DNA of 11,694 bases, taken from NCBI GenBank assembly GCA_026197015.1, contig JAPHRB010000118.1:1-11694 (forward strand), given 5' to 3'. The stretch's first letter is position 1, and the number at the start of each line of letters is the position of its first letter. The notes beneath the pieces were generated by a model. The model ran no database searches, was not told the origin of the DNA, and saw only the letters and a program-made list of their open reading frames with translations. Shown in pieces: positions 1 through 6,297 of the stretch. The stretch is from Gammaproteobacteria bacterium. GTDB lineage: Bacteria > Pseudomonadota > Gammaproteobacteria > SZUA-229. Position numbers and translations under genes: made by a program.

Positions 1-2
1 AT

Positions 3-161
3 CTATCACAAACAAATAATGCTAATAAAGTTCGCGCCCTGTTATTTGCAGCAGTACGTTCAGCTGTTCTATGGAGACAATGTGGTGGGAGTCGCTGGCA
101 ACTTTTATTATCCAGAAAAAAATATATTGAGAGTGCTGCTAGACTTTTGAAGAAACTATAA
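3..161 (+). CDS. hflD: High frequency lysogenization protein HflD, C-terminal fragment
   Basis: Frame 3 on the plus strand is open from the window edge to a TAA at 159-161 and encodes 52 residues, so this is the 3' end of a gene whose start lies outside. The peptide contains the stretch RALLFAAVRSAVLWRQ followed by GGSRWQLLLSRKKYIESA, which matches the conserved C-terminus of HflD as I recall it (RALLLAGIR-SAVLWRQ-GG---LLFSR). HflD is a helical, peripheral inner-membrane protein known in E. coli as a lysogenization regulator that interacts with phage lambda CII; its housekeeping role is unclear. In many gammaproteobacteria it lies between mnmA and purB. Here the downstream neighbour is instead a convergent kinase gene whose stop codon is only 18 bases away. 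The call rests on this short tail alone. Confidence 0.8.
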   Translation, partial: LSQTNNANKVRALLFAAVRSAVLWRQCGGSRWQLLLSRKKYIESAARLLKKL

Positions 162-179
162 ATTAAATTACTTAATAAA

Positions 180-866
180 TCATTTGAAAGCTGCGAGGAT
201 TTTATCTTTATAAAATCGTTTTATTTTTTTACTAAACACTTCAATGCCAGTTTTTTTATAATATTGTTTATCTTCTGCAGACAAAAGATCCATTTTTCTA
301 TGACACTTGTGTCTCGCCCAGGCATTAAAATCAAATTGTTGTGCTAACGAATATAAATACTGGTTTATAAAATGAAAACCACCTTTTTTAGCAATTGAAA
401 CGCCAAAGTCTATAATTTTAGGTTCATCTTTATCTGTTATTAATAAGTTTTCAGATCGTTTTAAATCAAAATGAGCAACTTCTCTAACATGCATTTCTTT
501 AATGGCATCTAGCAATTTAACGTAATAATCAGAATCAGGTGGCGGACGTCTTTGCCTGATTGTTTCACCTTCAATATATTCAATTACCAGAAATTCATTG
601 TTAGCCATTCCATAACAGACAGGAATAGCCGCCAGGCCCTGAAGTTTCTGATAAATACGATATTCATGGCGTAATAGTGCAAGATTAACGGGGCGGGTAA
701 GAAAATTACCGAGAGGTGCTTTAATAACGAGTTTATGACCTAACTCATTAAACAGCAGGGTTTTTCCCTGATACCCTGCAGATAATGCATATTGATCTGA
801 ATTCAGGTGCTCTCTAACCCATAGAGTTAAGTCGCTTTCTGAAATGAAATTCAGATTTTCTATCAT
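180..866 (-). CDS. Small protein-kinase-fold phosphotransferase (Kdo kinase / RIO-like family)
   Basis: A 228-residue protein with the core elements of a kinase fold. A VIK segment carries a likely ATP-anchoring lysine (K49), E68 is a possible partner glutamate, HFDLKRSENLL at 132-142 is the catalytic loop with D134, and IIDFG at 151-155 holds the metal-binding D153. All key residues are present, so it looks active. The loop asparagine N140 is six residues after D134, not five as in the classical HRDLKPEN loop; to my knowledge this spacing is shared with the lipopolysaccharide Kdo kinase/InaA-type group. The substrate cannot be read from sequence: an LPS sugar, another lipid or a protein are all possible. 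The C-terminus is lysine-rich and there is no signal peptide or membrane segment. The ATG follows the upstream methyltransferase stop with no gap (TAA-ATG) and has no Shine-Dalgarno sequence, which suggests translational coupling. Confidence 0.75.
   Translation of the reverse strand: MIENLNFISESDLTLWVREHLNSDQYALSAGYQGKTLLFNELGHKLVIKAPLGNFLTRPVNLALLRHEYRIYQKLQGLAAIPVCYGMANNEFLVIEYIEGETIRQRRPPPDSDYYVKLLDAIKEMHVREVAHFDLKRSENLLITDKDEPKIIDFGVSIAKKGGFHFINQYLYSLAQQFDFNAWARHKCHRKMDLLSAEDKQYYKKTGIEVFSKKIKRFYKDKILAAFK
198..230 (+). terminator. Candidate intrinsic terminator for hflD, inside the 3' end of the convergent kinase gene
   Basis: A perfect 8-bp stem (GATTTTAT at 198-205 and ATAAAATC at 210-217) encloses the 4-base loop CTTT and is followed on the plus strand by a T-rich tract (219-230). 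It lies 37 bases after the hflD stop, the right place and direction for a factor-independent terminator. The stem is nearly all A-T, so it is thermodynamically weak. It overlaps codons for the lysine-rich C-terminus of the kinase, so the low-GC composition alone could have produced it. Confidence 0.45.
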
Positions 867-1448
867 TTAATTTATATATAAAAGATACAAACAGCCAATC
901 AAATACACAACAATAACTGGTTCAGCATTTTGCATGAGGCTCTTTTTGAATGACCAGCTGCTTTTCAAACTACCTGCTTTACTCCCAAAAGTCGGTATCA
1001 GCGCATTAACATTTTTCGACCACGCCTCCCATTCTTCGCCAAAAATACCGCGAAGTTTATTATCTTCATAAGATATTGTAGGCGGATAATAAAATGCCAG
1101 CAGGCCAGCCATTAGTACAAATGACCACCATTGCGTGGAAGCAATAGAAAACCCGACCAGTAACAGAATATTTCCAACGTATAGAGGATGGCGTACGTAT
1201 GCATAAGGCCCTGTTGTTGCCAGTTCCTTGTTTTTCATTACATAACCAGATGCCCACATACGAATAAGCTCACCCAATGCGGCTATGGCACCACCAATAA
1301 TGAACAACACGGGCTCATATGAGCCAAGCAGACTGACTAGCAGTACAAAAACCACGGCAAACCATTGACGAGACTGCTCATGGTAACGAAGTGTTAGAAT
1401 TATTTTTTTCAGACCTGTAGCGTCTGAGACCTTATCGGCACGTGACAT
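867..1448 (-). CDS. Isoprenylcysteine/phospholipid-type integral membrane methyltransferase
   Basis: A 193-residue multi-spanning membrane protein of the ICMT/PEMT superfamily. The diagnostic block TGPYAYVRHPLYVGN lies at 79-93, matching the family pattern GPY-x-x-x-RHP-x-Y-x-G that helps bind S-adenosylmethionine, followed by a hydrophobic helix (about 94-104). Other hydrophobic segments lie near 29-40, 46-62, 107-122 and 177-192; the last is an extra C-terminal helix after a lysine/serine-rich linker. FGEEWEAW at 136-143 is the usual acidic/aromatic block near the end of the core. Bacterial members methylate varied lipids or small hydrophobic molecules and mostly lack a known substrate; prenylated-protein methylation is not implied. 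The start is supported by AAGG at 1455-1458, six bases before the ATG. It is the first gene of a two-gene unit with the downstream kinase, suggesting a shared, probably envelope-related, task. Confidence 0.8.
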   Translation of the reverse strand: MSRADKVSDATGLKKIILTLRYHEQSRQWFAVVFVLLVSLLGSYEPVLFIIGGAIAALGELIRMWASGYVMKNKELATTGPYAYVRHPLYVGNILLLVGFSIASTQWWSFVLMAGLLAFYYPPTISYEDNKLRGIFGEEWEAWSKNVNALIPTFGSKAGSLKSSWSFKKSLMQNAEPVIVVYLIGCLYLLYIN

Positions 1449-1504
1449 GTCTTACCTTTTATTCAGTATTAATTTCGGGCGTATTTTATAGCATTGTTAT
1501 ATGT

Positions 1505-1560
1505 ATTGATATGCTCAGTTCCACATAGGCATGAAAAGACTATCAATTCTCAGCATATGA
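1505..1560. repeat. Overlapping inverted repeats in the spacer upstream of the methyltransferase gene
   Basis: ATTGATA at 1505-1511 is a perfect inverted copy of TATCAAT at 1541-1547. Overlapping it, TGATATGCTCAG at 1507-1518 pairs with CTCAGCATATGA at 1549-1560 with 10 of 12 positions complementary. The two pairings are mutually exclusive. The element sits 57-112 bases upstream of the methyltransferase ATG, where an operator, a leader structure or remnants of a repeat would all be possible. No protein-binding consensus was recognised. Confidence 0.4.
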
Positions 1561-1567
1561 CGCTTTA

Positions 1568-1599
1568 TTTAAGCCCAAACAATAAAAAACAGGCTTAAA
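1568..1599 (-). terminator. Hairpin downstream of the MTIP gene, possible weak terminator
   Basis: TTTAAGCC (1568-1575) and GGCTTAAA (1592-1599) form a perfect 8-bp inverted repeat with a 16-base loop, 65 bases past the stop of the phosphorylase gene. It could end the nagZ-to-MTIP transcript. Against this, the loop is long and no T-run follows the stem on the minus strand (the T-rich tract is inside the loop), so it may instead be an mRNA-stabilising hairpin or chance. Confidence 0.3.
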
Positions 1600-1664
1600 A
1601 GTGCAAATTGACTTATTAAAACCAGTTAAATCACTAGCCCCCGCTATTTAATCATAAAAATAGT

Positions 1665-2405
1665 CTAGATTAACGCCTGTAAGACCGATTTAACCCTCAA
1701 CATACCTTTATTAACTATTTTAAGCATTTGCGGATGCTCAATTTTTTTTGTGCCAGCACAACCCGCTGCCCAGTTAACCACCAGCGCACAACAGGCATAA
1801 TCTATTTCAAGCTCGCGAGCCAGTGATGCTTCTGGCATACCTGTCATACCCACTATATCAGCCCCATCTCGTTTTAATTTTTGAATCTCAGCTGCAGTTT
1901 CTAAACGAGGGCCCTGTGTAGCGGCATATGTAGCACCGTCTATTAAATCAGCTGAGACGGCGAGTAATCGTTCGCGTAGAGAGTTTGTATATGGCTCAGT
2001 AAAATCGATGTGCTGAACCGCATCTAATTCATCTTCAAAATAGGTATGTTTTCTTGAGTAGGTATAATCGATTATCTGATCAGGGATAACAATGCTTTCT
2101 GGTGGCATCAAATCACTTATACCGCCAACTGCAGCGACAGAAATTATCTCTTTAACGCCCAGTTCTTTAAGTGCCCAGATATTTGCCCTGTAATTAACTT
2201 TATGGGGTGGAATATTATGCTCAAAGCCATGACGGGTTAAAAAAGCAACTTTTGTATTTTTATTTTTAACCAGTACAATTTCTGATGATGGAGCACCCCA
2301 GCGTGTAGATAACGTTCGACGCTCTATTTCTTCAAATCCATCCAGTTGATATAATCCTGTGCCACCAATGATGGCTAGCTGTGCTGAAAAAGCATTTTCC
2401 TTCAT
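1665..2405 (-). CDS. S-methyl-5'-thioinosine phosphorylase (MTAP/PNP family 2)
   Basis: A 246-residue trimeric-type purine nucleoside phosphorylase. It should split S-methyl-5'-thioinosine with phosphate into hypoxanthine and 5-methylthioribose-1-phosphate, the route described in Pseudomonas aeruginosa (PA3004), where methylthioadenosine is first deaminated. Motifs: GGTG at 14-17 and TRHG at 57-60 for phosphate binding, NYRAN at 71-75, TQGPRLET at 163-170, and the ribose-site block GMTGMPEA at 186-193. The base-binding segment VVNWAAG (209-215) has Asn and Ala where adenosine-specific MTAPs have a D-x-D pair, which favours a 6-oxopurine. Trp212 sits where PA3004 has proline, as I recall it. 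I start at the ATG (2405), not a TTG one codon earlier, because AGGT lies nine bases before the ATG. It follows hpt by about 50 bases, and Hpt can use the hypoxanthine product. An MTAP-like specificity is the main alternative. Confidence 0.88.
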   Translation of the reverse strand: MKENAFSAQLAIIGGTGLYQLDGFEEIERRTLSTRWGAPSSEIVLVKNKNTKVAFLTRHGFEHNIPPHKVNYRANIWALKELGVKEIISVAAVGGISDLMPPESIVIPDQIIDYTYSRKHTYFEDELDAVQHIDFTEPYTNSLRERLLAVSADLIDGATYAATQGPRLETAAEIQKLKRDGADIVGMTGMPEASLARELEIDYACCALVVNWAAGCAGTKKIEHPQMLKIVNKGMLRVKSVLQALI

Positions 2406-2413
2406 CAATTATT

Positions 2414-2417
2414 ACCT
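2414..2417 (-). promoter_or_regulatory. Ribosome binding site deciding the MTIP start
   Basis: On the minus strand CAGGT precedes the ATG at 2405-2403, with AGG nine bases upstream. This spacing suits the ATG better than the in-frame TTG at 2408-2406, so the protein is called as 246 rather than 247 residues. Confidence 0.6.
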
Positions 2418-2456
2418 GTTATTAATGATGTAAATATTTACAAAAAAGTAGCTATA

Positions 2457-3014
2457 TCAGGTTCCTTTAACTGCATAAATTGCATTTAAATTACGATGAT
2501 AGCCTTTGTAATCCATACCGAAACCAAACACATATCGATCTTCAATACACATACCAACAAAGTCACTTTTAATTGCTGCTTTAGATCTGGGATGTTTTTT
2601 TTCAACAAGCACAGCGGAATATACATTAGCTGCATTTTCAGACCTGCAATATTCAACAACCGCCTGCATCGTATGACCTTCATCAAATATGTCATCAATA
2701 ATTAATAATGTTCTGTCAGTTAGGTTATTTTGTGGCTTAACCCTCCAGTGTAAATCACTACCTGTAGTTTCATTTCTATAACGAGTTGCATGCAAATAAT
2801 CAATTTCAAGCGGAAATTTTAATCGCGTAATTAACTGACCGCTTAGTATCAATCCCCCATTCATAATGGGCAGGACAATTACTGGTGAGGTACTATCTGA
2901 TAATTGCCTATTAATTTTTAGAGCTAGTTGATCTATAGATTTGTGTATTTGATCCGCTGTATAAATCAGCTCAGCATTATCTAATATCTGTTTTGCTTTA
3001 ATATATTCTTGCAT
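2457..3014 (-). CDS. hpt: Hypoxanthine-guanine phosphoribosyltransferase
   Basis: A 185-residue type I phosphoribosyltransferase that makes IMP or GMP from hypoxanthine or guanine and PRPP in the cytoplasm. The PRPP-binding loop LLIIDDIFDEGHTM is at 103-116 with the acidic pair D107-D108. PIMNGGLILSG (49-59) forms the pyrophosphate loop, LHATRYRNET (74-83) the flexible loop, and EDRYVFGFGMDYKGYHRN (158-175) the purine and metal site near the C-terminus. The length and this C-terminal block resemble the pseudomonad Hpt subfamily rather than E. coli Hpt. The ATG is one base after the DsrE gene stop, with no clear Shine-Dalgarno sequence, so translation probably depends on coupling. Its downstream neighbour produces hypoxanthine, which makes a purine-salvage pairing likely. 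Confidence 0.93.
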   Translation of the reverse strand: MQEYIKAKQILDNAELIYTADQIHKSIDQLALKINRQLSDSTSPVIVLPIMNGGLILSGQLITRLKFPLEIDYLHATRYRNETTGSDLHWRVKPQNNLTDRTLLIIDDIFDEGHTMQAVVEYCRSENAANVYSAVLVEKKHPRSKAAIKSDFVGMCIEDRYVFGFGMDYKGYHRNLNAIYAVKGT

Positions 3015-3015
3015 T

Positions 3016-3384
3016 TTAATATGTAAATGTGACTACACTATCGTCCATAGATTCATTTATTATATAAGCACCACCAACAGTTTCATCAATCTCAGGAATT
3101 ATATTTTCTCCCCAGAATTTCAATGCAGGTGTGCATATTTTAAAAACCACACCCGCTAATTTTGCCTGTTTAATATGATCATATACACTTTTGCTGTCTT
3201 CTTCTTTTAAGAGTAGTTTTTCAGCCTCTCCAATCATGGCTAGTTGACCTGCCTGACCGGTAAACAAAACCTCAACATCATACTCCATAGCCGCTGCTAC
3301 TGTTGCCTGAAGTAAAGGCGGTAGTATTTCGGCAGGTCGTTGTGTATCGACATTGGCAATAACTATTAATAATTTATCAGCCAT
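3016..3384 (-). CDS. DsrE/DsrF-like family protein
   Basis: A 122-residue soluble protein with the alternating hydrophobic strands and helices of the DsrE fold: an opening beta strand KLLIVIAN (4-11), a long helix (19-34), strand VEVLFTG (37-43), and a C-terminal region with GVVFKICTPALKFWG (78-92). It has one cysteine, C84, at the position where DsrE-type sulfur carriers have their active cysteine, as I recall it. Family members carry persulfide or act as small redox or sulfur-trafficking proteins, but many have no assigned role. The frame extends 27 residues further upstream, but GGGGAG at 3392-3397, seven bases before the ATG at 3384, and the normal family length both support the shorter form. 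The start overlaps the end of the channel gene by eight bases (ATGGCTGA), implying coupled translation. No other dsr genes are visible. Confidence 0.75.
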   Translation of the reverse strand: MADKLLIVIANVDTQRPAEILPPLLQATVAAAMEYDVEVLFTGQAGQLAMIGEAEKLLLKEEDSKSVYDHIKQAKLAGVVFKICTPALKFWGENIIPEIDETVGGAYIINESMDDSVVTFTY

Positions 3385-4486
3385 TAGACGGCTCCCCAGT
3401 ATTTGGCATCGTTTTAAGATGTAAGGTTGAAGTTGGAAAAGCAAACTCAGCCCCATTAGCTTCAACTATCTCAACAATTTTTAACAATACATCCTGTTTG
3501 ATTTCATGAAACTGAATCCAGTCAGTGGTTTTTGTAAAGGTATATATAAAAAAATCAACAGATGATGCTGCAAATCCATTAAAATTTACAATCATAGTTT
3601 GTTGTTTATCAATATCAGGGTGATTTTTTAACATATTCTTTACCTGATCAATTATTGATGACATTTTATTTATATCATCGTAACGAATACCCATTGTTTC
3701 TTTAATCCGACGATTTGTCATACGTGAAGGATTTTCAACTGATATGGTATTAAAAATAGAATTTGGAACATAAAGTGGCCTTTTGTCAAAAGTACGAATA
3801 CGCGTTAAACGCCATCCTATGTTTTCCACTGTACCTTCAATTGCTTTATCATTTGAACGAATCCAGTCACCCACTTTAAACGGCCGATCCAGGTATATCA
3901 TTAAACCGCCAAAAAAATTAGCCAATAAATCTTTCGCCGCAAAACCAATTGCAATACCACCTACACCACCAAAAGCAAGAATACCTGAGATACTATAACC
4001 CAGGGTTTGCAACATAATCAGACCACCAGTGATGAAAACTGAAATTCTAATAAGTTTACCTATTGCTTGCACTGTATGTTTATCTACATCCTGATTTTCA
4101 TCTGCAGACTGCTTATTAATAAATATATCTTCAGCACCTCTTATCAGGTGAAGCAAAAAGAAGATTAATATAGTAACAACACCAATGTCTCGCAACGGGT
4201 CAATCACTTCAAAAATAACAGCCTCGCTTTGATGTTGTACGATTTCTGCAGCAAACAGAATGCCGAGTAACCAGATAAGATAACTAACCGGGCGTGCAGC
4301 AGCATGAACGAGCAAATCATCCCACGGATTTTTTGTAATTGTTAACTTATTACGCAGCTTGTAAAAAATACGTTTTTGAATAAAACTAAAAACAAGCGTT
4401 GTTAAAACAATAACAAAAACCTGTGTCATCCAGACTGATTCACTTTCAAGGTTAAACTTGCTTAATATTTCTTGTAAAAATTCCAT
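3377..4486 (-). CDS. MscS-family mechanosensitive channel, YnaI-like
   Basis: A 369-residue inner-membrane channel that should open under membrane tension to release solutes. Hydrophobic segments lie near 21-38, 66-84, 100-117 and 145-165, followed by the pore helix SGILAFGGVGGIAIGFAAKD (167-186), whose Gly/Ala pattern is the MscS signature, and the beta domain with LDRPFKVGDWI (199-209). The segment RTFDKRPLYVPNS (231-243) followed by ENPSRMTNRRI (251-261) and the C-terminal HGA/NGAEFAFPT-type block (344-352) closely resemble E. coli YnaI as I recall it. A total of five membrane helices including the pore helix also fits the YnaI subclass rather than three-helix MscS. The ATG lacks a clear Shine-Dalgarno sequence. 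It follows nagZ by 59 bases, and its 3' end overlaps the DsrE gene. Confidence 0.92.
   Translation of the reverse strand: MEFLQEILSKFNLESESVWMTQVFVIVLTTLVFSFIQKRIFYKLRNKLTITKNPWDDLLVHAAARPVSYLIWLLGILFAAEIVQHQSEAVIFEVIDPLRDIGVVTILIFFLLHLIRGAEDIFINKQSADENQDVDKHTVQAIGKLIRISVFITGGLIMLQTLGYSISGILAFGGVGGIAIGFAAKDLLANFFGGLMIYLDRPFKVGDWIRSNDKAIEGTVENIGWRLTRIRTFDKRPLYVPNSIFNTISVENPSRMTNRRIKETMGIRYDDINKMSSIIDQVKNMLKNHPDIDKQQTMIVNFNGFAASSVDFFIYTFTKTTDWIQFHEIKQDVLLKIVEIVEANGAEFAFPTSTLHLKTMPNTGEPSNG
3392..3397 (-). promoter_or_regulatory. Ribosome binding site deciding the DsrE-family start
   Basis: GGGGAG on the minus strand lies seven bases before the ATG at 3384-3382 and within the last codons of the upstream channel gene. 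It is one of the strongest Shine-Dalgarno matches in the window and supports re-initiation inside the 8-base gene overlap. Confidence 0.65.
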
Positions 4487-4545
4487 AATTGATATTTTAT
4501 TTATAAATAGTTAAGTTTATATTTTGATGTATATTAATAAAGAGT

Positions 4546-5592
4546 TTATACATCCAGTTCTAAATTAGGATTGTCATCAAGCTGCTTGATTTTATCCACA
4601 ACATTTTTCCATTTTTCAGATGCCATTAATTCATCTCGACTAATATGTCCTCGCCCATGCATTCGTATTAAACGCATTTGTGAAGCTGGGCTGGAATAAG
4701 CCTCAAGCGATTCTAAAACCACTTGTGAGGCATCTGAATGATTACATACTAGCACCATATCGCATCCAGCTTTTAATGCCGCATCTGCCCGCTCTGCAAA
4801 ATCACCAGCAACACCTGCCGCTTGCATACTCAAATCATCACTGAAAATAACACCTTGAAAGTTCAAACGTTGACGTAAAATTTGCTGTAACCAGATACGA
4901 GAATATCCTGCGGGTTTATTATCAACAGCTGGATAAACAACATGCGCCGGCATTACAGCCGCCAGGCCAAAATGTATCATTCTCTCAAAAGGAATAACAT
5001 CTTGCATCATAATATCATTAAGTGAGCGATGATCAGCCGGCTGAGCTATATGTGAGTCTTCTTTAACTGAGCCATGCCCTGGAAAATGTTTACCGGTTGC
5101 CTGCATACCTGCCTGGTTCATGCCTGACATATATTCATGTGCTAATTCAGATATAATTTCCGGGTTCGAGTGATATGCCCTGTCACCTATTACACCACTT
5201 AAACCAGTTCCTATATCTAAAACCGGGGCGAAACTCATATCAATACCAACGGCACGGCATTCTGCCGCCATTAACCAACCACAGTCATGTGTTAGTTGTT
5301 TGGCCTGCTTTTTGTCGCGGGCATAGGCTTTTCCATAAACGGCGGCCGGTGGTATATGTGTAAAGCCATCACGAAAACGTTGTACACGCCCCCCTTCATG
5401 ATCAACAGCAATTAACAGATGTGGGGTACGTAAACTATGTATTTCCTTTATAAGTACAGTTATCTGCTCAGGCGATTCATAGTTTCGTGTAAATAAAATA
5501 ACACCACCTGTTTGCGGGTGGAGTAACATTTCACGTTCTTGCGGGGTAATTGATGTTCCGACAAGGTCAAGCATCACCGGGCCAAGTGACAT
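4546..5592 (-). CDS. nagZ: Beta-N-acetylhexosaminidase NagZ (glycoside hydrolase family 3)
   Basis: A 348-residue cytoplasmic enzyme that removes N-acetylglucosamine from anhydromuropeptides during peptidoglycan recycling; in organisms with AmpC its products can induce the beta-lactamase. Motifs: DHEGGRVQR at 64-72 in substrate binding, GKHFPGHG at 167-174, the flexible catalytic loop with D179 and H181 (EDSH), and the nucleophile region IFSDDLSM at 249-256, where D252 is the likely nucleophile. The length is typical and there is no signal peptide, consistent with a cytoplasmic enzyme. The ATG has AAGGA at 5600-5604, seven bases upstream. It is the first gene of the run leading to hpt and the methylthioinosine phosphorylase; in P. 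aeruginosa nagZ (PA3005) also neighbours the phosphorylase (PA3004). Confidence 0.96.
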   Translation of the reverse strand: MSLGPVMLDLVGTSITPQEREMLLHPQTGGVILFTRNYESPEQITVLIKEIHSLRTPHLLIAVDHEGGRVQRFRDGFTHIPPAAVYGKAYARDKKQAKQLTHDCGWLMAAECRAVGIDMSFAPVLDIGTGLSGVIGDRAYHSNPEIISELAHEYMSGMNQAGMQATGKHFPGHGSVKEDSHIAQPADHRSLNDIMMQDVIPFERMIHFGLAAVMPAHVVYPAVDNKPAGYSRIWLQQILRQRLNFQGVIFSDDLSMQAAGVAGDFAERADAALKAGCDMVLVCNHSDASQVVLESLEAYSSPASQMRLIRMHGRGHISRDELMASEKWKNVVDKIKQLDDNPNLELDV

Positions 5593-5627
5593 TCGGATTT
5601 CCTTCGTAATTTTTGTAATTTAATAGA

Positions 5628-5633
5628 ATTATA
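5628..5633 (-). promoter_or_regulatory. Candidate -10 element for the nagZ run
   Basis: A perfect TATAAT on the minus strand lies 35 bases before the nagZ ATG, in the 62-base gap after yqiA. No convincing -35 hexamer is found 16-18 bases upstream, so this is a moderate candidate. If real, the transcript leader would be short (about 30 bases) and would include the nagZ Shine-Dalgarno sequence. Confidence 0.4.
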
Positions 5634-5654
5634 CAGTAATGTTCGAAAGCCGCA

Positions 5655-6254
5655 CTATGAATAGGCTTTTAAACAATTAATACCACAAAATGCGAGCACG
5701 GTTTCAAGATGTCTATCAAATTCCGAGAACTCATGACCTCCACCTTCTTCTACAATAGATGGAACAGCTGCATACTTTTCTAAAGCCTGATTATAATCGA
5801 GGACATCATCACCGGTTTGCAACATCAGCAGGTAACGATCTGGTTTAGTAATTTCTTTAACCTGATACTTTTTTAACTGGTTCACGTGATCCATTGTCAG
5901 TATATATTCTTCACCAGTGTATATATTACGGTTATAACCTAAATAATCTTCGAATAATTCATAGGGTTTAACTGCAGGATTAATCAATACTACACGACTA
6001 TCAAATTTTTCAGCCAGCCAGGTAGCATAATATCCACCCAGAGAACTACCAATAAAACATAAGGGCCGCATAGCATTATGTTTTTGATATTTCTGAACCA
6101 GTTGAATTAGCTGATCCATAGCCATAGCAGGATCATAAGACAAGGCAGGTATTTCAAGCATATCCGGCATGTTTATTTTATCCGCATAGGTTTTAAGCAG
6201 GCTAGCTTTAAATGATTCTGGCGAACTGTTAAACCCGTGGATATAAATCAGCAT
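5655..6254 (-). CDS. yqiA: YqiA/YcfP-type alpha/beta hydrolase (esterase)
   Basis: A 199-residue single-domain alpha/beta hydrolase of the UPF0227 group. The opening strand and oxyanion segment YIHGFNSSPESFKASLL (4-20) is the family hallmark. The nucleophile elbow GSSLGG (69-74) places the serine at S71, the likely acid is in QTGDDVLDY (146-154), and the histidine is H174 in GGGHEF. The middle block NPAVKPYELFEDYLG (92-106) with YTGEEYIL (112-119) parallels E. coli YqiA as I recall it. Short-chain esterase activity is known for E. coli YqiA, but its natural substrate is not. No signal peptide is seen, so the protein is cytoplasmic. It is flanked by gaps of 62 and 116 bases and may be transcribed on its own. 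Confidence 0.9.
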   Translation of the reverse strand: MLIYIHGFNSSPESFKASLLKTYADKINMPDMLEIPALSYDPAMAMDQLIQLVQKYQKHNAMRPLCFIGSSLGGYYATWLAEKFDSRVVLINPAVKPYELFEDYLGYNRNIYTGEEYILTMDHVNQLKKYQVKEITKPDRYLLMLQTGDDVLDYNQALEKYAAVPSIVEEGGGHEFSEFDRHLETVLAFCGINCLKAYS

Positions 6255-6297
6255 ATATACTTCTACGAAATAAAGTCATTTATTAACATCTGTCTTC

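Noticed and set aside
1644..1663. Short hairpin CTATTT/AAATAG right after the MTIP stop
   Set aside because: The stem is only six A-T-rich pairs and is followed on the minus strand by CGGGGG, not a T-run, so it is not a credible terminator.
3385..3465. 27-residue N-terminal extension of the DsrE-family protein
   Set aside because: It is the channel gene read in another frame. The internal ATG has a strong GGGGAG site and gives the usual family length.
4487..4545. Possible separate promoter for the channel gene
   Set aside because: The gap is so AT-rich that several -10-like hexamers occur, but none has a fitting -35 partner, so no site is called.
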